64,000 nucleotides of DNA from Cornus controversa (Eukaryota > Streptophyta > Magnoliopsida > Cornales > Cornaceae): assembly GCA_026545225.1 (NCBI GenBank), contig CM048849.1, positions 49,216,336-49,280,335 of the forward strand, written 5' to 3'. Position 1 is the first letter of the stretch. Each line of letters begins with the position of its first letter. This document shows positions 1-11,881 of the stretch, one piece after another. The notes under the pieces were generated by a model. That model saw only the letters and a program-made list of their open reading frames with translations. It was not told where the DNA came from and did no database searches. The translations under genes were made by a program, and so were the position numbers.

Positions 1-2654
1 TGTTTGTCATCTTTGACAGATTACTTTCAGAGGGAATGAAGTCAACCAAAATTTTAGATTACAACCTTGAGAATTTTTTTTTTTTTTGGTTTTAACTTAT
101 AGGTGCCTTTAAAATTTTATTACATTTCCAGAGTAAAATTTATAGCCTGAAGTTGAACCCTACATCCTAAAAAAGAATTTGGCATTCTGTGGAATGATAA
201 TTTCAAAAGAAATCAGTGATGCAGATTTGAGTCTTTAACTAGTTGAAACTCGTGCTAGCTGAGTGAAGCTCATGATGCTTGTCTGATCCACTTATCCAAA
301 TGACAAACTTATCTTATTCATGCTGCACAGTACATGTTATTCTCTCTTAGAGGTTTTGACATTTTTGAGACACGAGAAATAACCTGCTCCCTTTTGATAT
401 ATCATCTCTTCTATTTTATTTCCAACCCAATAGTATTTACTCTTTTACCTAGGTGGAGATATGGCAGTTAATTGTCGGTCATCTCCAGAATCTCCTCTAC
501 CCTGCCATTCTCTTGAACATTTTTGATAAGAACCTGTTCTATTACCTTTTGGGGGGACAGAGGTGCTTTCCCTTCCCCCGAATTTTGTATATATTTGTAA
601 CATATTATTCTGTAATTTCAAGTTCTATAACCTCAGGGCCAGGCGATATTTTTGTCCCTTTGATATTCTTAATCAAGTTTTTCGTCTGCGTCCCTTCATT
701 TGACTCTTAAGAGTTCTTTTAAGTTGGGCACCTAAAAAGTTATCTTTTTATTCTTCCCTTGTGGGAACTATTATCTTCTTAGCCAGGGTGTTACCCTCTA
801 TAGTTTAGAATTTAGAAGAAAAATGATTGACATTTGAGGTTCATTATGTTTCTGTGTGTTCTGAAACATCAAACATGGATTTCTTTTCCCCCACTAGCTG
901 TCACATTGGTTGTGGGTGTTCTGGTTTTGGGGTCTCCACAAGTACCTTATCACATTCTTTTTCTAGAGGCAGCACTGAGCCCCTCTGGTTCGCAGTCAGC
1001 ATCCTATCTCGTAATAGAGATTCTAACTTACCTATTGCCATCTAGACTGTTTGTTGAGTCAGAATTAGATAGTTTCCTCAAACCTTGTAGTAATAACTTG
1101 AGCTTAAATAATCCCCACTGTTTTACTTTCCTGAATATGAGTTCAGCATTATATGATGACAGCTTGCTTATGATTTTATGTTGTTTTCCATCTGTATTAT
1201 TTTTCTTCCAAGTTATTGCTCATTTGCATAACTTTTATTGCAGCTCAGCCAGCTAATTTACCTAAAAGATCCTCATTATTGATGATCTTCCAACTTCAGC
1301 ACTTTTTTGTTTGAGTGGGTTGTCTTAAGGATCTGACCCGTGCCTCTAGATCAGCCTCTAATTTCTTCTACAGTGGCTGCATCTACTGGGCTGCATTTAG
1401 GATTTTATAAATGTTAAATTTCGACATTTTATCCTTATTTTTTTCTTATGATGTGCATTATCCAATATTATTGTATATAATTAAACATATCAGATAACTA
1501 AGGAATATTTCAGGTGTTGGATATCGACAACAACATATGTTGATTATGCTCCAAGCAATATTAGCATATGAAAAACAACTCATATTTTGGTACTGGTCTC
1601 CAATTTGAAATATTAATTTGGATCCATTGGGTCTTGTGCCCTGAAGGCTTCATTAATTTATATCAGGCAGTGCTTTCTTTGACACTGCATATCCCTTTTG
1701 CAGGTCCCAAAGCTTTTGAGTGGGTTGACTTAAGGATCTGACACGTGCCTCTAGATCAGCCTCTAATTTCTTCTACAGTGGCTGCATCTACTGGCCTACA
1801 TTTAGGATTATATAAATGTTAAATTTTGTCATTTTATCTTATTTTTTCTTATGAAAGGAATATTTCAGGTGTTGGATATAATCCTGGATTATTTGCTAAG
1901 TTGTTGAATAATGTGGATTACTACACATTTTTATATACTTTTAAAATTTGTTTCATTATTTTTTAATTTTTTGCTGTAAAATGTAAAAAAATATTATTTC
2001 CCTCAAATATATTCCTAATATTCTAGACAAATTCATGACATCTTCTTGATTAACTATGGATTTTTCTTTTTTTTGATAAGTGATTAACTATGGAATATTG
2101 AAACTCCAAGTAAGGAATAATTCTTTAACCTGGATTTGTACTTTATTTGCATGGTCTAATATCAGGATTTTCATCATCAGCCTAAGTTTTCTGTTCTAAT
2201 TGTGTTTTCATATCTGCTTTTGGTTATTCGGTTAATTCCCTTTGAATGCTTTTGTTATGACGAAGTTGTATGGCATGGGTGATGATGACATCTCTCCACG
2301 TTATCATGACAATATTGGAATTCAATAGAACATGAGGGCCTCATTTTTTCTTGTCCTGAGTTTGGACTTCTCTCTTTTCTTTTCTTTCTTCTGCTTCTAA
2401 TGTTGCTCTTTGATTATATATCAATCAATCTCTTTCTGCTCCCTTTCTGTTTAACAAAGTTTTAGTTTTCATTTTCGACAACAACATATGTTGATAATGC
2501 TCCAAGCATTATTAGCATATGAAAAACAACTCATATTTTGGTACTGGTCTCCAATTTGAAATATTAATTTGGATCCATTGGGTCTTGTGCCTTGAAGTCT
2601 TCATTAATTTACATCAGGCAGTGCTTTCTTTGACATTGCATATCCCTTTTGCAG
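1..2654 (+). other. Upstream intron of the DUF616 gene
   Basis: This stretch ends in a polypyrimidine tract and CAG acceptor (2652-2654) directly before a coding exon of the DUF616 gene, so at least its right part is intron. I found no exon matching the family's preceding segment. The rest of the gene therefore lies left of the window, or an exon here is too diverged to read. The open frames at 453-710 and 834-1256 have no recognisable protein similarity. The right part (1306-2668) carries a tandem duplication listed separately. Confidence 0.6.
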
Positions 2655-2668
2655 GTCCCAAAGCTTCT
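1306..2668 (+). repeat. Imperfect tandem duplication including a splice acceptor
   Basis: A block of about 400 bp (1306-1713) is repeated at 1714-1880 plus 2478-2668; the second copy is split by about 600 bp that the first copy lacks. Both copies end with the same polypyrimidine tract, CAG and the first 12 bases of the following coding exon (GTCCCAAAGCTT at 1704-1715 and 2655-2666). The first copy therefore keeps a decoy 3' splice site attached to the start of an exon that breaks off at once. The copies differ at scattered positions, so the event is not very recent. Confidence 0.85.
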
Positions 2669-5600
2669 ATTGCATAGGCTCTTCCCTAATGTCCGCTACT
2701 CTTTGTGGATCGATGGGAAACTCGAACTTGTTGTGGATCCATATCAAATACTTGAAAGGTATAAATTGTCTATTTTTCCTTATTTATTTTATATATAGAA
2801 GGATACAAAAGTTTGGTGGGAAAAAAGAAATTTGGATGAAGTACCTACTTGATACTTTGTCTTTTGATTTGGACCAATGAATTTGCCCCTTTTGTTACTT
2901 CTAGCATGAGTATACTTTATGCATGTAGTTTCTCTTCCCTTGAATTATGGTTTGAGTGGGGTGTGTCATCAGTCAGAAAGAGCCATGTCTATGTGAGACG
3001 TGTTGCTCCTCCATCACCCCTAGCATTTCTGTAATTTGAAAGTAGATGTTGATGTTGACACATGACTGACACTGGATGAGCACTCATGTCCATGTCCTAT
3101 TTTTTTTTTTTTGAGATTTGCCATATCACCGTGTCCGTATCATGTCGTACGCATGTCCGTGCTATTTAGTTTATTATTTTGAACTCCAAAGAGTAACAAA
3201 ATATGTCTGCTTCACCCAATGGATAAAAGTCTGAGAAGGGGTATGAGAAATGACCTTTTAAAAAGCAAGATTGCACAAGGGTATAAGAATACCTTAACTG
3301 AGGTTGAATATGATTACAAGTGGTGGAAGAAGAAAGTAAATTCAGGTTTTAACACAACAAAAGTGCATTACCTAGTGTATATCCCATCTACCCGAGGGTT
3401 GGGAGGAAAAGCTAGAGATAGACTAAACCTTTGGCATTATTTTGGACAAAGTAGCCACTGTTAGACTCGAACTACGACCTTTGAGTGTTTCCTGTTGCAC
3501 CAATCATAGACCCCTTTTACATAATATGTACTCAAAGAATAATTATAGGGGAAAAATGAGGTTGATAACTGATAAGCGCATTTTCTTTTGGGCCATACAA
3601 ACTTACAATCATGCAACTAAGTTATGATTGTTTCTTGTAGAAGCAATGAAACCATCAAATAGAAAGAAACCATAATCCATATACAATAAATATAGCTTAT
3701 ATTGTCCATTACAACATTACAATGATGCAATCAACTATAATAGAGGCACTGTTGGAAATTTGAAAAGCGATACAACAAACACTATCTTGCTTTTACCAGT
3801 AGCACAGTTTCATTATTATTTACAATGACAGATAAAATTGATATTATGATCCATCATTCTTAAATTCCAATTATATGATTTCTCATCACACATTTTGTTT
3901 AGAAAGATGTCTGCCGTATCATCATAAATTTAACAGACTCTTCTTCAACATGTAGTACTAAAACCAATTCGTCAAGATCAACCTATATAGAATGGACATG
4001 GATATGCCAAGAAATAGGAAATCAACATGATAAGGACATGCTAAGCTTGATTGTGCAGGTTAAGCATTGTTTTTTATTTAAGTAAAATCCAATAAATATC
4101 TCAAAAAATATATATTTCTTGATTAACTTGTATCAATAAATACATATTTAATTATTGTTTCCTTTACCATGTTGATTTCCGGCATATCCATGTCCATTCT
4201 ATATAGGTTGATCTTGATAAACTGGTTTTGGTACTATATGATATCAAATATGTTCAGTAACAGATGGAAAATTTGAAGTTTGCCTGTTAAAATTATGATG
4301 ATAGGGCATTTTGACATCTTCCTAAACAAAATTTGTGATGAGAAATCATATAATTGGAATTTAAGAATGATGTCTCATAGTATCAATTTTATATGTCATT
4401 GCCTACTGGTAAAAGCAAGGCAGTGTTTTCTAAATAGCTTTTCAAATTTCCAACGGTGCCTCTATTATAGTTGATTGCATCATTGTAATGGACAATATAA
4501 GCTATATTTATGGATTATGGTTTCTTTCTATTTGATGGTTTCATTACAAGAAACAATCATAACTTAGTTGCATGATTGTAAGTCTGTATGGTCTAGAATG
4601 TAAAGCACTTGTTAGTTATCAGCCTCATTTTCCCCCTATAATTATTCTTTGAGTACATATTATGTAAAAAGGGTCTATGCTCGGTGCAACAGTAAAAGGT
4701 CACAGATTGAGTCTAAGAGTGACTACTTTGTCCAAAATAATGCCCAAAGGTTTAGTCTATCTCTAGCTTTTCCTCCCAACTTTCGGGTAGACGGGATATA
4801 CACTAGGTAATGCACTTTTGTTGTGTTAAAACCTGAATTTGCTTTCTTCTTCCACCACTTGTCATCATATTAAACCTCAGTTGAGGCATTCTTATACCCT
4901 TGTGCAATCTTGCTTTTTAAAAGGTCATTTCTTAAAGGAAAAACTACTTATAAGTCCTACTTTTCAATTGTAAAACCAATAAGTCCTAAAAATTTTGTTA
5001 GGACAACTAAGCCCTACTTTTAGTTAATAATTCCAAGTTCATAATTCCACTCACATTGGTTTTCTTCCAATAGTGCCCTTTTTTATATAAATATCATAAA
5101 TGCTATTCTTATATAAAATTATTCAAAAAAAAGATTTATACCATCTTGATGAACTTTAAATATATACATGTATGTGTAACATAGTCTTAAAATTACCTTT
5201 AATTCTTGAAATTACATATTTGTAAAACAATATAAATAGAAAATTGTGAAAAAAATTAAATAAATTATTAATTGTACATAAATACACCTCATTGAAAAAA
5301 ATTGTGAAACTTTTGGCTTGTTTTAATATTTATTTTTATTACAATTGGTTGAATTTAAATAAGTTGTTAAATATTTTAAAAAATTGCTAATTTTATATAG
5401 AGAGAGAGAAAGGAGAAGCGATGTAGTTGAAACCGTAAGATGGTAAAAAGGTTACTTTTGTCTTTAAAAATTCGTGCTTTTAATGTGCAATGGGAGTAGT
5501 GTCACTCTGAAACATAAGCATTTGGTTCATGTGTCAGTTAAAGTATTCGGTGCAAGTATCATTTTCCTTTAAAAAAAAAATCATTTAAACACGTGGACAC

Positions 5601-7383
5601 TTCTAGCCATGTCGGACATGTGTCCGGCCTTATCCCGGGCGTGTGTGTCAGACAAGTGTCCGACACTGCCACGGCACCTCTGACGAAGTGTCCGCGCTTC
5701 CTAGATGATAAATAGATTTTCTCTTGGATTGTATTTTAGCTTTCTGTTTGGTGAATGGGATTTACATTTTGGCTTAGGTAATGCTGCAACATTCACAGCA
5801 TACAAATAGACGTACTGATAAACTAGACTTATGCCTCTGCCAAAAATATACGACAGTTTGATTCTTTTACGATTAGTATCTGTTGGATTTAATGAACTTA
5901 AGACTAGGTGGTTGGAACATTAAGGATTTTGACGACATCATTGAAATGCGAATATGCCAGCACCTGAATGATAGATAGGTCTTTCTGTTTGAATCAGCAT
6001 TCCTTCAAGAAATATATTGACTTATGTTTTCTTCTTATGTTCCAGGTTCTTGTGGAGGAAAAATGCCAGTTTTGCAATATCCAGGCATTACAAACGCTTT
6101 GATGTGTTTGTCGAAGCTGAAGCTAATAAAGCTGCTGGGAAATATGACAATGCCTCCATTGACTTCCAGGTCGATTTTTATAAAAGAGAGGGTTTAACCC
6201 CATACTCTGAGGCTAAGCTTCCTATTACAAGTGGTAAGAGTGATCCTTGGTCTTTTTTGCCTTGTTTGTCACATTACTTTCACGTTTGATCTCATTACTG
6301 TTATATGACTGGGTTTGCAGATGTTCCTGAAGGATGTGTAATAGTAAGGGAACATAATCCTATCTCCAACCTCTTTACTTGTCTCTGGTTCAATGAAGTT
6401 GACCGTTTTACCTCCAGAGACCAGATTAGTTTTTCTATTGTAAGGGACAAGATTATGTCAAAGACAAATTGGAGTATTAATATGTTCTTGGACTGCGAAA
6501 GGCGCAACTTCGTAGTGCAGGTAATTAATTTAATTTATCTTGTTTTTCAACTGGTATATGCTCTAAAAATGTTGCCTAAGAAATCAAATATTAATTGTTC
6601 TCATCTTTTCATTTCATTTTCTTCTATAATTACACATCCATTTTCCTTTTTTCCGTTATTCCAGGGTTTTTCCTAATATGTGGATTTATTGAGGTGCATG
6701 TGAATGTCATTTAAAATTTGAGTTAAACCATTTTGTTATACACAATACCAGAAACCATCTTCTATGCAAGTCTCACGAAGTGATGGTTCTCATTTTATTC
6801 AAGAGCCTAGTGTGTTAATGTTGAACTTTAACCGTCAAATTCAATCGATGAAGTAGATTAGATACTTTTATTGCTCTATAATATTTTTTTCTCAAGTTCC
6901 TTTTAGTTTTTCCTCTTGGTATCATTTTTGTTTTCCTAGCAGCCTTTTAGTTCCAGTCATTATTTTCCATTTACGTTTTCTGTATATTTTTGGGACAAAT
7001 CCCTGCTGTCATTTTCATATCATTTCTGGTTTCCACTTGCCTTCTTTCCCTTTCTGAGCTTTTTGGGGAATGCCAGTTCTATTAATTTTCTCTCTTATGT
7101 ATGTGTGTTATTGCCAATCTGCGACTGTATGCAGGCGTACCATAGAGGTGTGGTAGAGCCTCCTCCTCCTCCTCCTCCTCTTGCTATTGCTGCTGTCTAT
7201 CCTCCAACACCAGTAATTGATGAAACACCAAATAAAAAAACACCAGTGGAGATTTTGACTGAAAGTATTGTAAGTAATCCTATTAGAAAGACCACCCCAT
7301 TGAAGCGTGGGAAAGGCAGGAAATCCAACTCAAGGCGTCATCGCAAAGTTGCTGCTGGAAGTAAGGATACCATTTCAAGTTAA
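2655..7383 (+). CDS. DUF616 (TOD1/MUCI70-like) glycosyltransferase, 3' part
   Basis: Four coding exons can be joined in frame: 2655-2758, 6046-6233, 6321-6520 and 7135-7383 (stop TAA). All have GT-AG borders and matching phases. The product contains LHRLFPNVRYSLWIDGKLEL, ISRHYKRFDVFVEAEANKAA, LFTCLWFNEVDRFTSRDQIS and MFLDCERRNFVVQ, which are hallmark segments of the plant DUF616 family (TOD1, MUCI70, EMB2756-type proteins). The last exon encodes a proline run (PPPPPPP) and a basic C-terminal tail (RGKGRKSNSRRHRK) seen in one branch of the family. Members are type II Golgi membrane proteins annotated as probable hexosyltransferases; MUCI70 is needed for seed-mucilage polysaccharide. The D-rich WIDGK and FLDCE segments are candidate catalytic or donor-binding sites (inference). 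The N-terminal membrane anchor and the first half of the domain are outside the window. No frameshift or stop is seen. The 3.3 kb intron 2759-6045 holds a long inverted repeat. Confidence 0.92.
3244..4933. repeat. Long inverted repeat (foldback), arms ~0.78 kb
   Basis: The left arm, about 3244-4036, is repeated in reverse complement at about 4161-4933, with a loop of roughly 125 bp. Example pairings are GAAATGACCTTTTAAAAAGC (from 3247) with its complement ending near 4931, and CTATATAGAATGGACATGG (from 3982) with its complement near 4186-4204. The arms differ by small indels and substitutions, so this is an aged structure. It sits wholly inside an intron of the DUF616 gene and would be transcribed as a hairpin. 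I see no transposase. It could be a foldback transposon or an inverted duplication. Confidence 0.9.
4934..5570. mobile_element. Candidate short TIR element
   Basis: The left end reads AAAGGAAAAACTACTTATAA and the reverse complement of the right end reads AAAGGAAAATGATACTTGCA, so the ends are imperfect inverted repeats. The interior is AT-rich with no coding signal. It abuts the right arm of the long inverted repeat. No clean target-site duplication is visible. Confidence 0.4.
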
Positions 7384-7743
7384 AAATTTTGTTTATGCGA
7401 ATATTTTCACTTTTTCCTTCCCTGTTTCAAAATCATTCATTTCGGGGCTAGGATTATGTGCAAGGTGAGTGTTGTAGTTGCATTTCTACACAACCAACAG
7501 TTTCCATACAACAGTTTCTTATAATCCTTCATTTTTGTTTGAATTGTCAAAATTATCCATTTTTTGTTGTATATATGTCAAAAGTTCAATAATTATTATA
7601 TGGGTTGCTTTCAGTTACTTTAAAAGGGAAGTTACTGAAATTTCTTCAGCCTCCCTGGCTGGATGTTTGTACTCCGTTTTATTTATTTATTTTATTATTA
7701 TTATTATTATTATTATTATGTTTCTTTCATCTCCCCAAATAAT
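7384..7743 (+). other. 3' flank of the DUF616 gene with (ATT)n
   Basis: This is the probable 3' UTR and downstream region of the DUF616 gene. It contains a TTA/ATT trinucleotide microsatellite at about 7691-7720. No other gene is seen. Confidence 0.5.
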
Positions 7744-8093
7744 TAAGGGTAAATATCACTGACACCATATGTGGTTTGGACTTATTTCACATGGAGAGAG
7801 AGTTTGCACAGTATCAGTATAAACTCAAATGTTTTGCACCGTTTATCAGAGAGATTTCAAACCGTGTACAGACATGTCAACACCCTAAAAGACTTGCATG
7901 CCCTTTTATGTATACCTATATATACACTGTAGGGTTTGATAATTAGGATAGGCTCATTTGATCTCTTATGCATGTAAAGGTTTATGTTATGTTATCGTAT
8001 GCAATATATATACATGTGTGTGTATGTATACAATAAGTTATATATAAACTAACTCAATTAGAGCAACTATACATGTAGACCCATATTTATCTC

Positions 8094-8125
<32 letters not shown>

Positions 8126-8163
8126 CTCAATGAACTAAATCGGCAGCTTTTGAAGAGAATGGA

Positions 8164-8206
<43 letters not shown>

Positions 8207-9105
8207 CACTGTAGCAGCACCATCGCCAAACCGTCACCACCATTGTCATAATGCCACTGTCAACACTGAGAATCACCATTCCAGCCATCGGCGAACGTCC
8301 ATCTAAGTCTCCTCTCAAGCATCCGCATCCCATGCACACCAAATTCCAACAGCTAAAAATGCTGAAGAACTCCACTACCCGAAGCTTCATCCAAGAAGAC
8401 CTAGCACCATCCGCTCACCAAACTCCATGGCCATTGCCATGCTCGTCGGAAATCATGTTGTCATCACCGTTTCTAGGAAGTTCACTGCCACTCCATGCAC
8501 TGTCACCTTCCTCGTTGCCATTGGCTCCATTTCACCGACCACCACTTCCAAGTCTTCTCAACGTTCACCCATCGTGCACACCCACTGCCGAAAGTTGCTG
8601 GAAGCTAATCACGTCTCCATAGAAGACCCAGCTTCAGTCACATCACCAACTTCAATGTCTAGAACCATGGCTGTCTCCACCTTTTGTCCACCAACAAGCT
8701 CCATGTCCAAAGCTTGAAGCATTCATGCTCTGAACCCATGAAGCTCACCTATTCAGCACCCACTGCCATAGCCGGGTCTTCACAGACCCATCACCATCAT
8801 GTTCTTCAGCCGCATCACCAGCCTCAATGTCGAGAACCATGGCTGTCTCCACCTTCAGTCCACCAACAAGCTCCATGTCCAAAGCTTGAAGCATCCATGC
8901 ACCAAACCCATGAAGCTTACCTCTTCGGCACCCACTGCCATAGCCAGGTCTTCACAGACCCTTCACCATTATGTTCAGCCGAGGGAGAGAGAAGAAAATA
9001 AAAGATATATATTAGGGGGCATTCTTGTCTTTTCAATTCTATTAATAAGTCTAAATCTCATGAGATGTTTGTGATATATTTACCAAACGAAGTTTCGGAG
9101 GGTGT
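7744..9105. mobile_element. Candidate TIR element carrying a GC-richer cargo
   Basis: The left end (GGGTAAATATCACTGACACC from about 7747) matches the left end of the clear TIR element at 62378-63550. Inside the left edge, 'AAAAGACTTGCATGCCC' is partly mirrored near 9015-9035. The right end near 9070-9105 is decayed. The middle (8210-8990) is markedly GC-richer than its surroundings and contains an imperfect direct repeat of about 180 bp (8660-8837 and 8838-8985; shared AGCTCCATGTCCAAAGCTTG). The frames there are open on and off in several registers with no recognisable protein, so captured gene DNA is possible but not shown. Confidence 0.4.
8091..8203. repeat. (CT)n(TA)n and (AT)n microsatellites
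   Basis: A CT run followed by TA repeats lies at about 8091-8125. A pure AT dinucleotide run lies at about 8168-8203. Confidence 0.95.
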
Positions 9106-10280
9106 GTTAAAAACTCATCAATTAGTTCCAAACCTGTAGCGTTATCATCCTGTTATTCAACAATATCAACAATTTATTGAGACAAGCAAGGAACTTCTAC
9201 TACTCAACAGGGGAGGATTGAAACTCTTACTAGTATTATATGAATCATGAGCAGTATCTTTCGCCATTGTAACACATGTTTCAAGAACTTGACTCAAATG
9301 ATTTTTTCCTGCAGAAATGGTGACATAGTAAGTTTCTAGTGTAGTAGGTCAGGAAAACCATTTGAGATAGACTTTTCATCTGCTCGAGCTCCCACCTTCA
9401 TGTTCAAACTCTACTCAGAGACGTTCGTGATGAACTCGAGCTTGACTCAAAGATGGTTTACTGAAAAGCATATATCACACAATATTCATATATATATGAG
9501 TAATGAAATAAATGCTGATTTCGACAGTTTTTTAAAGTAATTTATGTGGGGGATGTGTCATTTACAAAACACATTCGGAAATAGTCGAATTCGAAAGGAA
9601 AATTATTATCATATATATATATATTAAAATTTACAGAGAAGTCATATATATATTTCAAAAAAATTTATATCTAAAAAAATTACAGATTCATCATATACAT
9701 TGAGGAAATCACCACTTTCGTCACTTTAGTCTTCTCATCATTCTTCAAAATGTTTTCATTGTGATTTGTAGAAGAGATTTGGGATCTCATGAAAGAAGAA
9801 TAGATGGTGAGGGTTAGATTAAGGTTAAGGATTGTATTATACATGGGCTCATGGGTTTTGTTAGTTTTGTGAGCTTAAGTTGAGCTTCAGTACTTGGAGT
9901 TATAATGGGCTTAGGCACTTAAAATGGGTAATAAGCTTGGGCTTTACTTTTAAAAATGAAGAAAACAACCAGGGCTGGATTAATGATAACTAAAGAGTGA
10001 AGTGGGTTTTTATTTTTTTATGTGAGCTTATCTATTATCACATGGACTTAAAAAAGAAATGTTATATACATTCTTTGGGAGGCATGTTTGATAAACGAAT
10101 CTAAAAATTGTGTTTGAAAAAGCCTATATGGAATCGAGGCCGAACTTTTCATGAAGTGCTCGGTTCGTTTGCAGTCATATCTCTCATTTGTGTAAAAGAT
10201 TTACAAAAGCACCTTTTACTTTAAATTTAATTACTAAAATATAAAAACTATATATGTATATATATACACACACTAAAACT
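9106..10280. other. Intergenic, no gene seen
   Basis: AT-rich sequence with short open frames only. No recognisable protein, RNA gene or clear element boundary. Confidence 0.6.
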
Positions 10281-10289
10281 ATTTTCATT

Positions 10290-11835
10290 CTATAACCTTG
10301 GTAAAAAATAAAATTATAATTCTTATTTTTATAACGTTTCTAATTATATTTATTCTTTCTCTCACACTTCATCCCTAACACACCATCTTTTTATTTTTAA
10401 AAATCAAAAAGTTAAAAATATATATATTATAATTCTTATATATTGATACTTTTTCTAATTCTATTTATTCTCTCACTAACTTCATTCCTAACACATAGCC
10501 ATTATCAATAATATATCTTTAAGTGCATTATGCATATAAAATCCAATCATGTTTTGTTAGAATTAATATTTCGAGCTAAGCACAAAAAATCTACACCAAA
10601 TACGATTTATATTATAGGCGGAATAATCTCAATGTTGTATGATAAGTTACATTTGAATGTATTGATTGACAAATGTGTAATTGTGATAATAGTTCTTTCG
10701 TTTATTAACTTCATTATTAAATTTTCTTCATTCTCAACAAAATCGTTCCACAATGTCAAAGTACTTGAACTGTTATAAAAAATAATTAGTTCAATAATTT
10801 ATAATGGTAACTATGAGCATTATGTAGTGCTGAAATGATGTACCTCATATCCATTATAATGATGTCTCATAATTTAGATGTTCCTCCATTGTTCTTCTTA
10901 GCTATGTTGAATGCAGGATATGCTTCAATAACGATTCCCAAAATATCTAGCGAGAGTAAAAATTAAACTTATAGATTTATATATAAGAGAAAGTATATAT
11001 AAGAAGAGTAAAGAGTTAAAAGAAAACAAACCTATGATTTTTTTTTCATCAATGTACTTGTTCAAGTCCTTGAAGTCCACAAAATTATATTTTATTGTTT
11101 CTAAACTTACAACTTTAGCTCCTCTCATATGAATTTTATTTTAGTTAATAATTCTATAAGTTTTACCGTATAGTTTTAATTTTATATTAGTATATTATTT
11201 CACCATCAAAATAATAAAAGGTCAAACATACACACACACTATTACTAAAAGTACAAAGAGGTTCAAAGTTTTAGTAAATGTTTTATTTTTATAATGTATT
11301 CTTATTTTTTATTATAATATATTTATTCTAATAAATACATAGAAATATAATCTTTCCATAAATCTTAAACACCAAGTGTTCTTTTAAAATTCTATTTATT
11401 GTTTGCGTCACACATTATCCCTGACAAAAACTCTTCTTATTTCATAAAAATAAAAATAACATTATAATTCATACTTTTATAAATTTTCTAATTCTATTTA
11501 TTCTTTCCTTTACACTTCATTCCTAACACAAAATATTCCTATTTTTAAAATTTAAATAATTTGATTAGAAAAATTAATTTACAGAGTTTCAAATCATTTA
11601 ATTTAATTAGAATTCTTTTTTTCCTTAAATGTCTAAAGAAATTCAAATCCATTTAGAGTGGCTTAATTACGTTAGAATTCCAATTTAGTTCGCACTTTAT
11701 CCTTAACACAAATTATTCCTATTTCAGAAAAAAAAAAATTATAATTCTTATTTTTATAACTTTTCTAATTCTATTTATTATTTCTCTCACACTTCATCCC
11801 TAACAAACCATCTTTTATTTTTAAAATTAAAAAAA

Positions 11836-11881
<46 letters not shown>

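Noticed and set aside
453-710. Open frame beginning EIWQLIVGHLQNLLY after a CTAG acceptor-like site, faintly like the DUF616 segment before the first visible exon
   Set aside because: The similarity stops after about ten residues, the expected exon end before VPKLLLHRLF is absent and no donor of the right phase follows. Treated as chance within intron DNA.
834-1256. 140-codon open frame
   Set aside because: Lies in intron sequence, overlaps another open frame, has low-complexity hydrophobic composition and no recognisable domain.
5575-5705. GC-rich patch with repeated GTGTCCG/CGGACAC phrases, also near 3050-3170
   Set aside because: Looks like pieces of a dispersed repeat, but I could not define ends or a family.
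8251-9074. Four overlapping open frames of 90-120 codons
   Set aside because: They overlap in different frames over a direct repeat, with no conserved domain. They reflect composition, not a gene.
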